Origin: Smallanthus sonchifolius
Taxonomy: Eukaryota; Streptophyta; Magnoliopsida; Asterales; Asteraceae
Assembly (NCBI GenBank): GCA_023525975.1
Contig: JAKNSE010000037.1
Location: 4,570,501-4,634,500 of the forward strand
Reading direction: 5' to 3'
Length of the DNA: 64,000 bases
Notes under the pieces: generated by a model
What the model saw: only the letters and a program-made list of their open reading frames with translations
The model's database searches: none
Told to the model about the DNA's origin: nothing
Program-made: the position numbers and the translations under genes
In this document: positions 22,681 through 33,419 of the stretch, in pieces
Numbering within the stretch: position 1 is the first letter of the stretch
How the letters are laid out: every line of letters starts with the position of its first letter

Positions 22681-22993
22681 ATTTAGGTTGGGTACCAGAG
22701 TTTTTCCAAACACTTGTAATACTTGTATTAAAACATAAAGACATAAAAAGACTTTATACATAAAGACTTACAGTGTATTTGCAGTGGATGGTAGATAGTA
22801 TTTGAAGCGGAAAGAGTTTTTTTTTTTTTTTTTTTTTTTGTTTCTGGGATATAGTATGAAGAACTTTGAGAAAACTAATAAGAGGCTAAGGGTTTACAGC
22901 AAGAAATCAGAACAAGCGAGTTTAAGCTTTCATAATAAGAGAGAGATTTTCTATTGATTTTCTCGGGGGTGTCTACAAAATGAATGACTCTTG

Positions 22994-23005
22994 CCTTTAA
23001 ATAGG
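22994..23005 (-). promoter_or_regulatory. Viral TATA element, copy A
   Basis: CCTATTTAAAGG on the minus strand, about 240 bases downstream of a perfect TGACGTCA (23237-23244). The surrounding sequence is nearly identical to copy B. This is the place of the pregenomic RNA promoter in caulimovirids. Confidence 0.55.
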
Positions 23006-23236
23006 CAGAGAGTTAACTATCAAACAAAAGGGCGCACTAAGCGCATTAACTAAAAAGAAACGGCTAATAATAAAAGTAAGAAAAGCGATAAACTACTTTT
23101 AGAAAGAAACGGCTAAGAATAAAAGTAAAAAAGCAAAAAGCTAAAGTCTCTAGTGGTCCGTCAGTAGTGGACCGTCGGTAGCTGAGTGGGGCCGTTTGAG
23201 TGGTGCCTTTGTAGACTGTCGGTTTATAGTGATGTT

Positions 23237-23244
23237 TGACGTCA
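23237..23244 (-). promoter_or_regulatory. TGACGTCA element, copy A
   Basis: A palindromic bZIP (as-1/CRE-like) site overlapping the region just after the transactivator stop, with a second TGACGTTA about 40 bases upstream (plus-strand TAACGTCA, 23276-23283). Similar TGACG pairs are known in caulimovirus promoters. Confidence 0.5.
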
Positions 23245-23248
23245 TTGC

Positions 23249-25212
23249 TTATGTCTTTTTGAATGATTGAGTTTGTAACGTCATTGCATACGTTTTGTGT
23301 CTGTTGAGTTTTGTGTGTAGTCTTCTATCTTCATAAATCTCTGTGAGAATCTGGGCTGTTGGAGGAGAGTCTGTATCACTGAAGTCATCTGGGTTTAGAT
23401 AATAATCTTCTAAATCCAGTATGTGTTGTAATTGGAGAGTCTCTCCTTCTCCTATGAAGGTAAGGAGCATGTTCCAGTTTTTGTGGCTCCAAACTTGTAA
23501 GTAATGTCCTTCTGCAAGAAGGTGATAGCAATCCCAATGGAAGCTTGATGGTAAAGTAGGAGTTTTTTGGTTTTGGGTGATGAACTGTAGGGTGTCTTTT
23601 TTAGGCTTTTTTGGGTCATCTGTGGCGAGGCTGGCAAGGTTGTCTACCCAGTAGAGCTCCGAAAATTGTATTTCTGTTTGTATGGCTAGGTTTTTAAGGT
23701 AATCTTTGCCGGAGGGTTTATGGCTAATAAATATCCTCTTTCTGACAGGTCTGTAAGTGTGATCATTTGCAAAAGGGAGAGAAGAGAAGATTTTGCAACC
23801 GATGTAAGGAGGGGTGACATGAGTAGATATGTTTCCTGTGGTCATAACAAATTTTTCTCCAAAGAGGTTGATGACTCCTTCTGTCTTTGGATTTAGTTCT
23901 AATTCTATATAATCAATCATACCATTGTGGTATAGTTGTAGAATTAGATCGCTGGGCATGTGTGTATCTTTTAGATTTATTTGGAGGAGGAGCAGGCAGG
24001 TTCCTTCTCCGTCGTCGTCTGTTCTTTCAACAACTCTTACCCCTTTGTATTTTTCTTCATTAAGGGCAATAGTCATGAGACGAAGCTGTAGCTCATATAA
24101 GACCATCGGAAATTCAGTATTGATTTTCTGAGAGATGATTTGTTCGAACTCTGGAAACTGATCAAACACTGTCTGAAGACAGGTTCTCCAAGGTGTGTCG
24201 AGCATTCTGGCTTTAAAGGCGTCATAGCTTTTGTAATTGTTTTCTTTTTTATCTAGCCTTTGTAAAAGTAACATGTTTTTAGCTTCGAGGATTTCGACCT
24301 TTTGTTTTAGCATATTTCTTTCAATAGATCTTGTATAGTCTGTGTATTTTTTCCCTGTTGTACAAGCTGTCTTTGCAAATTAGCAATTGTTTCTTCCTGA
24401 GTCTTTATAATCTGTTCTTGACTCTTTTTTATGACCTGAGAAAAGGTCTGGACCTCTTCTGGTTCAATGAAGAAGTTGTCTATGCCAAAATGGTTTCTGG
24501 CTGTTTCAAGTGCTTCAGAGAAGCTATGGTAACCTTTATAAATTGGGCCGTGACATTGTATATGCTTTGCAACAGTCTCCCATTTATTAAAAATGCCAAT
24601 CTTTGTTCCTCGAAAGACTATATAGTGTGTAAATTTTGGAGAAGTCTGGCTTTATTTTTCAGGGCATTTAACTCCCTGTTCACTGAAGTATATACTTAGT
24701 GCATTTAAAACTTGGACTTTAAAAGATGAGGCATGAGGCATAGTCTGAATATGCCATAGATTGTCCATCAAACATTGTTGTCTATCAGTAAGTTTTATCC
24801 CATTATTGGGACGAAACTTCATATGTGTATCTTGGCATATTTGTAAGTCATAGGTGCCAAAAGAGATGGTAGGTTTTTGAGGGAGAGTTTGGTTATAAGG
24901 TTTATAAGCTTGTTTTTTGTGTATCATGTTTTTGATAAAAGTGTTTGTGCTTTCGGAGGTTTGTGAGCTTGAAGAAGGATGTGTAGTTTTAAGGAAGTAA
25001 GGGGGAAGCTGTCTAGAACTTTGTAGAATTGGGGCAGTTTGTAATAAAGCTTCTTGTCTAGATCTTTGTATTTTATCGACTTGAGAAGCTTGGCTTAACA
25101 GCTTTTCTGTTTCTTCATCGTCGTTTGATGAGATGCTCATAGGGGAAGGAATCTGTTTAGGCTGTAATGGTCTGACAACCATCTTTTCTTTTCCTTTCTT
25201 TTTTCTATCCAT
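23249..25212 (-). pseudogene. Transactivator/viroplasmin (TAV), copy A, broken
   Basis: Homologue of caulimovirid inclusion-body/translation transactivator proteins, which allow translation of several ORFs from one RNA. It starts with an ATG at 25212 overlapping the RT stop by eight bases (ATGGATAG). The frame is cut by an in-frame TAA near 24650, where copy B reads a Gln codon, and by a one-base loss near 24333. The 3' piece (354 codons, 24313-23249) keeps the original C-terminus that copy B has lost. Confidence 0.85.
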
Positions 25213-26779
25213 CTGGACAAAGCAGTTTGTTAATGTTACGAGATAATAAATCGACTACTCTATTGTCATTACCTTTAATGTGTTCGAATTGTATAGTGTA
25301 TCCACTTCCTTGTATTATATTTTGTAAATTTACCCATCTTGTCCTATTAGTCTTTTTACTTTGATCATTTTTAATAAATTTTACTATGGCTTCACAGTCT
25401 GTTCTGACTGTAAAATCTTTATGTAAGAATATTTTGAATTTATCTAAAGCGTTTATTAAGGCTTGTATTTCAAAATCTAGGCTGGTCCAAGTGGATCCAA
25501 TTTTAAAACTTCCACTGTGGTAAGAGCAAATTTTTTCTTCCTTTTTATGACTATGAATGTTTGGTTTGCAAAGGACTGCTCCCCATCCTTCTTTGCATCC
25601 GTCTGTTTCTATAATTATGTAGTCTGTTATAAGCGGTAGTTCTAAGGGTTTAATCTCTTTAACCTTTTCTTTTATCTTTTTCATTATGATAATGTCTTCT
25701 TGATTAAAATTTCTTTGTCCATTTTTAGTAGTTTTGCTGTATAATGGTCCTACTAATTTTGAAAGATTTGGAATAAATTTTCTAGCATAATTTACTAAAC
25801 CTAAAAAGGCTTGTATTTGTTTTAGATTGGTGAGTTTTTCTGGAAAATCTAAAATTTTTGTAGAAATATGTTGTTGTAATTCGATTTTTTCATTTCCAAT
25901 TTCTAATCCTAGAAACGAGATTTTTCTTTTGAATAATTCCATTTTCTTTTTTGACACTACTATCCCATTTCTTTTTATTTCTTCAAATACTTGTTGTAAA
26001 TGGGTTTCATGTTCTTGTACTGTTTTACTGGCTACTAGTATATCATCAATGTATACTAGACAGAAATTGTATTTAAGAAATATACTGTCCATAAATCTTT
26101 GAAGTATCGAAGGAGCATTCTTTAGCCCAAAGCTAAGAACATTCCATTCGTATAATCCTTCAGGACATGTGAAGGCTGTCCATTTTTTAAAACTTTCTTC
26201 TAATTGTAACTGATTAAAACCTGATTTTAGGTCAAATTTAGAAAATAATTTGTTATTTTGTATTAGCTGTATTAAGCTATCTTTATTTGGAATGTTATAT
26301 CCATCGTCTTCTGTGTTAGCGTTCAATCTTTTATAGTTATAGACAATTCTTGTTTTTCCTCTTTTTATTTCGCTATAATTTTTAACTATAAAAGCTGTTG
26401 ATCTGTGAGGACTCTCAGACTTTCTGATTAATCCTTGTTTAGTCATTTCTGATATCTGTGTTTTGAATTCTTCTTTATCTAAAGAGCTATAATCTATATT
26501 TATATTTCTTATGGTAATGTCTGGATTTTTTATTTTGAATTTATAGACATATTTAACTTTTGAATTTATAATATTTTCTCCTATGAGACCTATTTTTTCT
26601 AGGTGTAAAATTATAGGATGATTAATACTCTTTGTCATATCTTGTCCTTTTTCTAATTCATGGTTTATAAAGTTTGTAAGAAGTTGCAGAGATTCATTTT
26701 CAGCAACGTTTTGTCTTCTGTTTTTATTTAGGAATTCTAAATTTCCCTTTTCTCCTCTTTTTTGAGCGATTTCATTCAT
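25205..26779 (-). CDS. Viral reverse transcriptase-RNase H, copy A (open frame)
   Basis: This 524-codon uninterrupted frame encodes the caulimovirid polymerase. Visible motifs are the first catalytic Asp in KFDLKSGF (181-188), the active site YIDD (243-246) and the RNase H start ETDGCKEGW with Asp393; a later Asp in RTDCEA fits the RNase H site. The aspartic protease is not in this frame but ends just upstream, separated by in-frame stops between 26860 and 26780, so the polymerase was probably continuous with protease originally. The end overlaps the transactivator ATG. Copy B holds only the C-terminal half. It lies within an endogenous, inactivated array, so expression is not implied. Confidence 0.85.
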   Translation of the reverse strand: MNEIAQKRGEKGNLEFLNKNRRQNVAENESLQLLTNFINHELEKGQDMTKSINHPIILHLEKIGLIGENIINSKVKYVYKFKIKNPDITIRNINIDYSSLDKEEFKTQISEMTKQGLIRKSESPHRSTAFIVKNYSEIKRGKTRIVYNYKRLNANTEDDGYNIPNKDSLIQLIQNNKLFSKFDLKSGFNQLQLEESFKKWTAFTCPEGLYEWNVLSFGLKNAPSILQRFMDSIFLKYNFCLVYIDDILVASKTVQEHETHLQQVFEEIKRNGIVVSKKKMELFKRKISFLGLEIGNEKIELQQHISTKILDFPEKLTNLKQIQAFLGLVNYARKFIPNLSKLVGPLYSKTTKNGQRNFNQEDIIIMKKIKEKVKEIKPLELPLITDYIIIETDGCKEGWGAVLCKPNIHSHKKEEKICSYHSGSFKIGSTWTSLDFEIQALINALDKFKIFLHKDFTVRTDCEAIVKFIKNDQSKKTNRTRWVNLQNIIQGSGYTIQFEHIKGNDNRVVDLLSRNINKLLCPDG

Positions 26780-26860
26780 ACTTTTATATCTCTAAGTGGG
26801 AAAACTATAGATTTGTTTACTACTAGTTATAAAATTTCTTGTTATAGTAATTGCACCATT

Positions 26861-29151
26861 TTATCCTAGTATAAAATTTAATCCTAGGACAAAATCTCTG
26901 GATTTAATGTGTTGTGGATTTATATTTATTTGTGGTATATCATACTTTGTACTGTAATTTCCTGCAAAATCTAGGAATTGTATTCCTACAGGTTCTAGGA
27001 AATGTGTTATATTTATTAATCTGTCTTCTACGGTCCTTGTCATTAATTTGTATGTAAGTGGTTTATGAAACTTTTCATGTGTTAGACTGTGTGATATTAC
27101 GCTTTTGGTTGCTCCTGTATCTACTAGGGCTGTTAAGTCTATTGGTGTATTGGCGTCAAGCCATAATCTACACTGTATGTTTATCATGTTTATTGATCCG
27201 TTGGTTTGTATAAGGGTCTGGTCAGTAGTTTGTATTGGGTTCTGTTCTGGTTCTGTGGCCATGTTGTTTGACTCTGTCAATACTACTGCTTGTTTTTTCT
27301 TTTCTATTAAGTCTTCTAGTCTGGTAACTTTGCTGTTCATAATTTCTATTTTTAATTTGTTGACTTCTATAGCTATTTCTAGTTTTTCGTCTAGTTTTTC
27401 TTCATATTCACTTGTATTTTTATTTGTATTTTGACTTGTGCTGGGTGGTTCTATATTGTGAATATCGTTCAAGCAAATATGGCATATTTCCTTAAAGCAT
27501 TTGTTGCATTGTGATCTTTTATCTATACTAGGGTAGTATTCGCAAATGTAGCATTTGATGTAATTATTACCCTTTCTGTGTTTCCATTCATGTTTACATT
27601 CTTCTGGATTTGTGTATGTATATGAGATTTTTGTTATAGGTTCATCTTCTTCACTATATATACTGTATATTGATTCATTATCTGTGTGATCTGTATCTAA
27701 TGCTTCTATTTCATAGTCGTTTATTTGTTCGACTAGATTACTTCTTTCTATATTCTTATTTCTGTTTGGGCATTTATTGGCTAAATGCTCTGTATCTCCG
27801 CATATAAAACATCTGCATGTTCTAGTATGGGGTTTTCTAACATATTTGTTTTGATATTTTTTGTAAGGTTTATACTCTTTTTTATAAGTAGTACTCTTCC
27901 TTATTTTCTTTTTCTTGTCATAATATCCATAGGCTTGTGGAGTATAAATTGTTGTTTTACAGAATGCAAATGCATTTCGTTTTAGCTGTTCTTGTAATGC
28001 TATTTCTTTACATTTTTCTTCTAGAATACCGAATGTAAAGGTTATTCTAGGTCCTATTCCTAAGCTTTCCATATTTCCGTATTGTGTTTTCCAGGCTTCA
28101 TGTATACTTTTTCCTAAATCTCCTGGTAGTTTTATAAAGTATTTATCACACAAGCTATCTTCCATAGCTTGTCCTGTTTGAGCTAATAGTCTTATAAAGT
28201 CTAGTGTAAATTCATTAATGTACTTCATATCTGCGATACTTAGTTGTTCTAGGTTTCTAATCGATGTGTCTTGTAATAAACTGTTGTTTTTAGCTTGGTC
28301 TACTCCTAAAATAAGAACTCTTATTTGAGAAGTGAAGTTATAAGGATTATCTCCTATAGCTTTTAATCTATTTATTTGGTCTGGGCTGTGGGCTTTTTTA
28401 CTTTGCCATATTCCTAAGGCTGTTGGGCCTAGAGTTGTTTCTAAATAGGCAAACATGTACATACTTTCTTTTTTATTAGTTTCCCACATTCTTACTACCG
28501 TTTGTTCCCATGTAAGAACTTCGTCTATCCATATTGGGGTTTTTGTTTTTCTAATATTAGCATACTGCCACTGAAAATGTGTCCTATAGGTAATCTATTT
28601 CCTGTTCCTTTGTAATTTGACTCTTGTTGATAACTTGTAAGTGGTTTAGTCCATGGTTCTCTTCCCATGGTTTCATGTGAAGTTTCTCCTATTCTTCCGT
28701 CTGTATAATTTATTTTGGGTAGTTTGTGTTCATGGTCCATAAAGGTATGTTCTAGATTGTGTTTATAAAAATCAGAGATCATACTATCTCCTTTGGTTAT
28801 ACTCTTTACTAATGGTAAATTGAAACTTTCTTGTAATTTATTATAACTTTCTTCATATGTCATTCCTAAGTTAAGCATACATTCTACTATCATATCATCT
28901 ACTTCTTCTTGTATATTAATTTCAGTAAATTTTCTATTTGTTATTTGTTCATATGATTTGTTTGTTTCTTCTGTTTTAAAAGTTGTATTTGTCTCTGTTT
29001 CTTCTTGTGAATAGTCTAGTAAACTGTAATCTATGTCTTCTTGTTCAAATCTTGTGAATTCTGAATTTATATATTCATCATCACTTTCCTCATTTTCTGT
29101 ATCATATATAGGTTGTCCATATTCAGATTCATCATCTGATTCAATATTCAT
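26861..29151 (-). pseudogene. Viral capsid protein and aspartic protease, copy A, frameshifted
   Basis: Two frames make up this gene: 29151-28525 (acidic N-terminus, rich in Glu/Asp/Tyr) and 28489-26861 (542 codons). A frameshift near 28570 separates them. The second part has the capsid core, a Lys-rich stretch and a CCHC zinc knuckle (C227, C230, H235, C240; CFICGDTEHLANKC) for packaging. A second Cys/His-rich cluster follows at about residues 308-355 with three CX2C pairs, which is less usual. The C-terminus carries the retropepsin motif DTGA (about 458). The reading frame then meets stops before RT. Confidence 0.85.
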
Positions 29152-29190
29152 AAAATTGTATTGCGGTTGTGGTTCTTGTATTGGTTGTTC

Positions 29191-30117
29191 TTAAGAATAG
29201 CTACTACTTTCTTCGTATTTATTATCTTCTTGTTTAAAATCTGTAAATCTTAAGCTTTGTATTCCGTCTATTCCTTCATATATATGACTCTTTTTTGGAA
29301 CTAATGTTGAACTTTCTTTTTCTGTTAAATCATTTATTTGCCATTCTAATCCTGCTAATTCTTCAGGATCTATTCTGACTGGTTCTATCATTTGTATAGA
29401 TTTTGACGCAATTGTGTTAACTATTCCTTCTATGTTTACTTTATATTTCATTCCTGATCTGTTACTAGCCTTTCCTAAGACTCCTACACTTATTACTATG
29501 TTGTTTCCTTCATAGTTTTCATATCCTTTTGTTTGTAAGGCTATTTTTAGTTTTTGTAGATCTTTAATGTCTTTTAAAATTCAAGGTGTACAATAAAATA
29601 AGGCTGTATTTTGGCTTAAATCTATTTCCATTCATGAAATTATCGCTTTTTTCATTTCTGTCTTCCGGCTTTTATCTAATATTAAAGCTAAAAGTTTTGT
29701 TCCTAGGTTTTTTCTTCCTGGGGCTTTAATCCCTATAACTATGAGTCCTGTGTGTATAAATTGTTTTCCTGATTGTTTAATCCTTTGGATTGTTTCTGGT
29801 GAAAATAATTCTATTTCTACCATTTTGTCTACTACTCGTAGACTTTCTTCTCTACTGCTCTGTATTAACGTTGTTTTATTTTTTAACATTCCTGTTTGAT
29901 ATAATGTTCTTGGATTTAAGATATCCAGTTGATGTTGGTTGTATAAATTTATGTTTTTGTCTAAATCTATTTCTTCTTCTAACTGTATTGTTTGTTGTAT
30001 ACTTCTAGAAGATGATCCTTTTTTTAAAATTCTGTTTAAAAAAGTGTCAGAAGTAATAATATCTTTTATATTACTAGTAGATTTTCTAGATCCTTGGATA
30101 ATTTGTTTATTCATCAT
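29191..30117 (-). pseudogene. Viral movement protein (30K superfamily), copy A, broken
   Basis: Homologous to caulimovirid cell-to-cell movement proteins, recognised from the central RKNLGTKLLALILD block. The likely start is the ATG at 30117, which overlaps the end of the upstream small ORF by 11 bases. In-frame TGA stops near 29634 and 29583 divide it; the reading frame resumes in the same register to 29191. The stop at 29191 is in frame with the capsid start at 29151, so movement protein and capsid may originally have been one polyprotein. Confidence 0.75.
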
Positions 30118-30603
30118 TAGGTTTCCAGTGTTTATATGGTTTAGGCTTATTATCACTTATATTTGTTTTGTTTAATTTATTTATAAGTTTATTGATAGAA
30201 TCTTCTTCTACCTCTTGTATATTTTTATCTTTCTTAATATTTTTTATTTCTAGCAAAATTTGATTATTTTGTTCTCTTATATAATCTAAATTATCTGTAA
30301 ATTTTTTAATTTCGTCTGTTTGTTTGGTTATTAATTGTATAATTCTTTCAAACCAGTGATTATTGTTTACGGATTCTTTTTGTAAGCTGAATCCTAAATT
30401 TATAATAAGATCTGTGATACTATTTAGATGTGTATTTTCTGTATGAAGACTATGTGTATGAAGTTCTTTGAACCTACAAATATGATTATAATAGTTACTA
30501 TTTATATTTTTATGATCGCTTTTTTCTGCAAATTCTAAGTTTAAGAATTCGAGTTTTTTGAAGACTTTTGAAGATTCAATAATTTTTAAAAAATCTGATT
30601 TCT
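30107..30603 (-). pseudogene. Small viral coiled-coil ORF, copy A
   Basis: An open frame of about 163 codons ends with TAA at 30107-30109, overlapping the movement protein ATG. It is rich in Asn, Lys, Ile and Glu with heptad-like spacing (for example WFERIIQLITKQTDEIKKF), fitting a coiled coil. The position matches the small first ORF of some caulimovirids, where virion-associated or unknown proteins are encoded. No ATG is visible near the 5' end and a TAA precedes it, so the start is lost or non-AUG. Function unassigned. Confidence 0.5.
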
Positions 30604-31535
30604 TTTAGTAAACACCTTATCTCTTTAGTTTTCTCTTTAGTATTTTTCTATATCCCAAAATTTTATCATAAAAGTAAAATAAAACAAATAATTTATGTAT
30701 GAAACATACAAGTCATAAAAAATCTTTGATAACTTATCTAAATTAATAAATCAAAGCAAATTTTTTTCCCCTAATCTTCACCTTAGCGGGTTTCCACATA
30801 AATAGGTCTTAAGCATATCAAGCTGCCTGACATGGACCTGTCTTAGTCTTTTAAATATTAGAATACCAATTTAGGTTGGGTACCAGAGTTTTTCCAAACA
30901 CTTGTAATACTTGTATTAAAACATAAAGACATAAAAAGACTTTATACATAAAGACTTACAGTGTATTTGCAGTGGATGGTAGATAGTATTTGCAGCGGAT
31001 GAATAGTAGAGTTGCAACGGAAAGAGTTTTTTTTTTTTTTTTTTGTTTCTGGGATATAGTATGAAGAACTTTGAGAAAACTAATAAGAGGCTAAGGGTTT
31101 ACATAAAGAAATCAGAACAAGCGAGTTTAAGCTTTCATAATAAGAGAGAGATTTTCTATTGATTTTCTCGGGGGTGTCTACAAAATGAATGACTCTTGCC
31201 TTTAAATAGGCAGAGAGTTAACTATCAAACAAAAGGGCGCACTAAGCGCATTAACTAAAAAGAAACGGCTAATAATAAAAGTAAGAAAAGCGACAAACTA
31301 CTTTTAGAAAGAAACGGCTAAGAATAAAAGTAAAAAAGCAAAAAGCTAAAGTCTCTAGTGGTCCGTCAGTAGTGGACCGTCGGTAGCTGAGTGGGGCCGT
31401 TTGAGTGGTGCCTTTGTAGACTGTCGGTTTATAGTGATGTTTGACGTCATTGCTTACGTCTTTTTGAATGATTGAGTTTGTAACGTCATTGCATACGTTT
31501 TGTGTCTGTTGAGTTTTGTGTGTAGTCTTCTATCT
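30604..31535 (-). other. Viral intergenic region between copies B and A
   Basis: About 0.93 kb between the transactivator end of copy B and the first ORF of copy A. It contains the TGACG pair, TATA element, a poly(A)-like homopolymer (T17 on the plus strand near 31030) and an AT-rich leader. On the minus strand TTGGTATTCTAATATTT (revcomp of about 30854-30870) starts like an initiator tRNA-Met primer site but matches only about the first six bases. Confidence 0.6.
31199..31211 (-). promoter_or_regulatory. Viral TATA element, copy B/A junction
   Basis: GCCTATTTAAAGG on the minus strand. TGACGTCA lies at 31442-31449 and TGACGTTA at 31481-31488, about 240-280 bases upstream. Transcription from here would run leftwards through the whole of copy A. 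Confidence 0.55.
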
Positions 31536-33419
31536 TCAGAAATCTCTGTGAGAATCTGGGACTGTTGGAGGAGAGTCTGTATCACTGAAGTCATCTGGGT
31601 TTAGATAATAATCTTCTAAATCCAGTATGTGTTGTAATTGGAGAGTCTCTCCTTCTCCTATGAAGGTAAGGAGCATGTTCCAGTTTTTGTGGCTCCAAAC
31701 TTGTAAGTAATGTCCTTCTGCAAGAAGGTGATAGCAATCCCAATGGAAGCTTGATGGTAAAGCAGGAGTTTTTTGGTTTTGGGTGATGAACTGTAGGGTG
31801 TCTTTTTTAGGCTTTTTTGGGTCATCTGTGGTGAGGCTGGCAAGGTTGTCTACCCAGTAGAGCTCCGAAAATTGTATTTCTGTTTGTATGGCTAGGTTTT
31901 TAAGGTAATCTTTGCCGGAGGGTTTATGGCTAATAAATATCCTCTTTCTGACAGGTCTGTAAGTGTGATCATTTGCAAAAGGGAGAGAAGAGAAGATTTT
32001 GCAACCGATGTAAGGAGGGGTGACATGAGTAGATATGTTTCCTGTGGTCATAACAATTTTTTCTCCGAAGAGGTTGATGACTCCTTCTGTCTTTGGATTT
32101 AGTTCTAATTCTATATAATCAGTCATACCATTGTGGTATAGTTGTAGAATTAGATCGTTGGGCATGTGTGTATCTTTTAGATTTATTTGGAGGAGGAGCA
32201 GGCAGGTTCCTTCTCTGTCGTCGTCTGTTCTTTCAACAACTCTTACCCCTTTGTATTTTTCTTCATTAAGGGCAATAGTCATGAGACGAAGCTGTAGCTC
32301 ATATAAGACCATCGGAAATTCAGTATTGATCTTCGAAGAGATGATTTGTTCGAACTCTGGAAACTGATCAAACACTGTCTGAAGACAGGTTCTCCAAGGT
32401 GTGTCGAGCATTCTAGCTTTAAAGGCGTCATAGCTTTTGTAATTGTTTTCTTTTTTATCTAGCCTTTGTAAAAGTAACATGTTTTTAGCTTCGAGGATTT
32501 CGACCTTTTGTTTTAGCATACTGCTTTCAATATGATCTTGTATAGTCTGTGTATTTTTTCCCTGTTGTACAAGCTGTCTTTGCAAATTAGCAATTGTTTC
32601 TTCCTGAGTCTTTATAATCTGTTCTTGACTCTTTTTTATGACCTGAGAAAAGGTCTGGACCTCTTCTGGTTCAATGAAGAAGTTGTCTATGCCAAAATGG
32701 TTTCTGGCTGTTTCAAGTGCTTCAGAGAAGCTATGGTAACCTTTATAAATTGGGCCGTGACATTGTATATGCTTTGCAACAGTCTCCCATTTATTAAAAA
32801 TGCCAATCTTTGTTCCTCGAAAGACTATATAGTGTGTAAATTTTGGAGAAGTCTGGCTTTGTTTTTCAGGGCATTTAACTCCCTGTTCACTGAAGTATAT
32901 ACTTAGTGCATTTAAAAATTGGACTTTAAAAGATGAGGCATGAGGCATAGTCTGAATATGCCATAGATTGTCCATCAAACATTGTTGTCTATCAGTAAGT
33001 TTTATCCCATTATTGGGACGAAACTTCATATGTGTATCTTGGCATATTTGTAGGTCATAGGTGTCGAAAGAGATGGTAGGTTTTTGAGGGAGAGTTTGGT
33101 TATAAGGTTTATAAGCTTGTTTTTTGTGTATCATGTTTTTGATAAAAGTGTTTGTGCTTTGGGAGGTTTGTGAGCTTGAAGAAGGATGTGTAGTTTTAAG
33201 GAAGTAAGGGGGAAGCTGTCTAGAACTTTGTAGAATTAGGCCAGTTTGTAATAAAGCTTCTTGTCTAGATCTTTGTATTTTATCGGCTTGAAAAGCTTGG
33301 CTTAACAGCTTTTCTGTTTCTTCATCGTCGTTTGATGAGATGCTCATAGGGGAAGGAATCTGTTTAGGCTGTAATGGTCTGACAACCATCTTTTCTTTTC
33401 CTTTCTTTTTTCTATCCAT
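31536..33419 (-). CDS. Transactivator/viroplasmin (TAV), copy B, nearly intact
   Basis: A 627-codon open frame. Order: basic N-terminus (KKKGKEK), Ser/Gln-rich region, a viroplasmin fold (about 195-245, HYIVFRGTKIGIFNKW, found also at RNase H1 N-termini), a coiled coil (about 270-325), and a globular C-terminal part. Known TAV proteins form inclusion bodies and enable reinitiation on polycistronic RNA. A one-base insertion near 31563 relative to copy A changes the C-terminus and ends the frame early, dropping about 30 residues. The ATG overlaps the RT stop (33412-33419), as in copy A. Confidence 0.85.
   Translation of the reverse strand: MDRKKKGKEKMVVRPLQPKQIPSPMSISSNDDEETEKLLSQAFQADKIQRSRQEALLQTGLILQSSRQLPPYFLKTTHPSSSSQTSQSTNTFIKNMIHKKQAYKPYNQTLPQKPTISFDTYDLQICQDTHMKFRPNNGIKLTDRQQCLMDNLWHIQTMPHASSFKVQFLNALSIYFSEQGVKCPEKQSQTSPKFTHYIVFRGTKIGIFNKWETVAKHIQCHGPIYKGYHSFSEALETARNHFGIDNFFIEPEEVQTFSQVIKKSQEQIIKTQEETIANLQRQLVQQGKNTQTIQDHIESSMLKQKVEILEAKNMLLLQRLDKKENNYKSYDAFKARMLDTPWRTCLQTVFDQFPEFEQIISSKINTEFPMVLYELQLRLMTIALNEEKYKGVRVVERTDDDREGTCLLLLQINLKDTHMPNDLILQLYHNGMTDYIELELNPKTEGVINLFGEKIVMTTGNISTHVTPPYIGCKIFSSLPFANDHTYRPVRKRIFISHKPSGKDYLKNLAIQTEIQFSELYWVDNLASLTTDDPKKPKKDTLQFITQNQKTPALPSSFHWDCYHLLAEGHYLQVWSHKNWNMLLTFIGEGETLQLQHILDLEDYYLNPDDFSDTDSPPTVPDSHRDF

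Noticed and set aside
22255..22761. 168-codon Pro/Asn-rich frame and its plus-strand Gly/Phe partners
   Set aside because: Composition artefact of the G-rich foldback core; no start context or conserved domain.
23925..24699. Plus-strand Cys/Phe-rich frames opposite TAV (also at 32131-32906)
   Set aside because: Antisense shadows of the viral coding sequence, which has clear family motifs on the minus strand.
30871..30890. Plus-strand TGGGTACCAGAG as viral primer site
   Set aside because: It is on the wrong strand relative to the viral genes and differs from the tRNA-Met complement at key positions.
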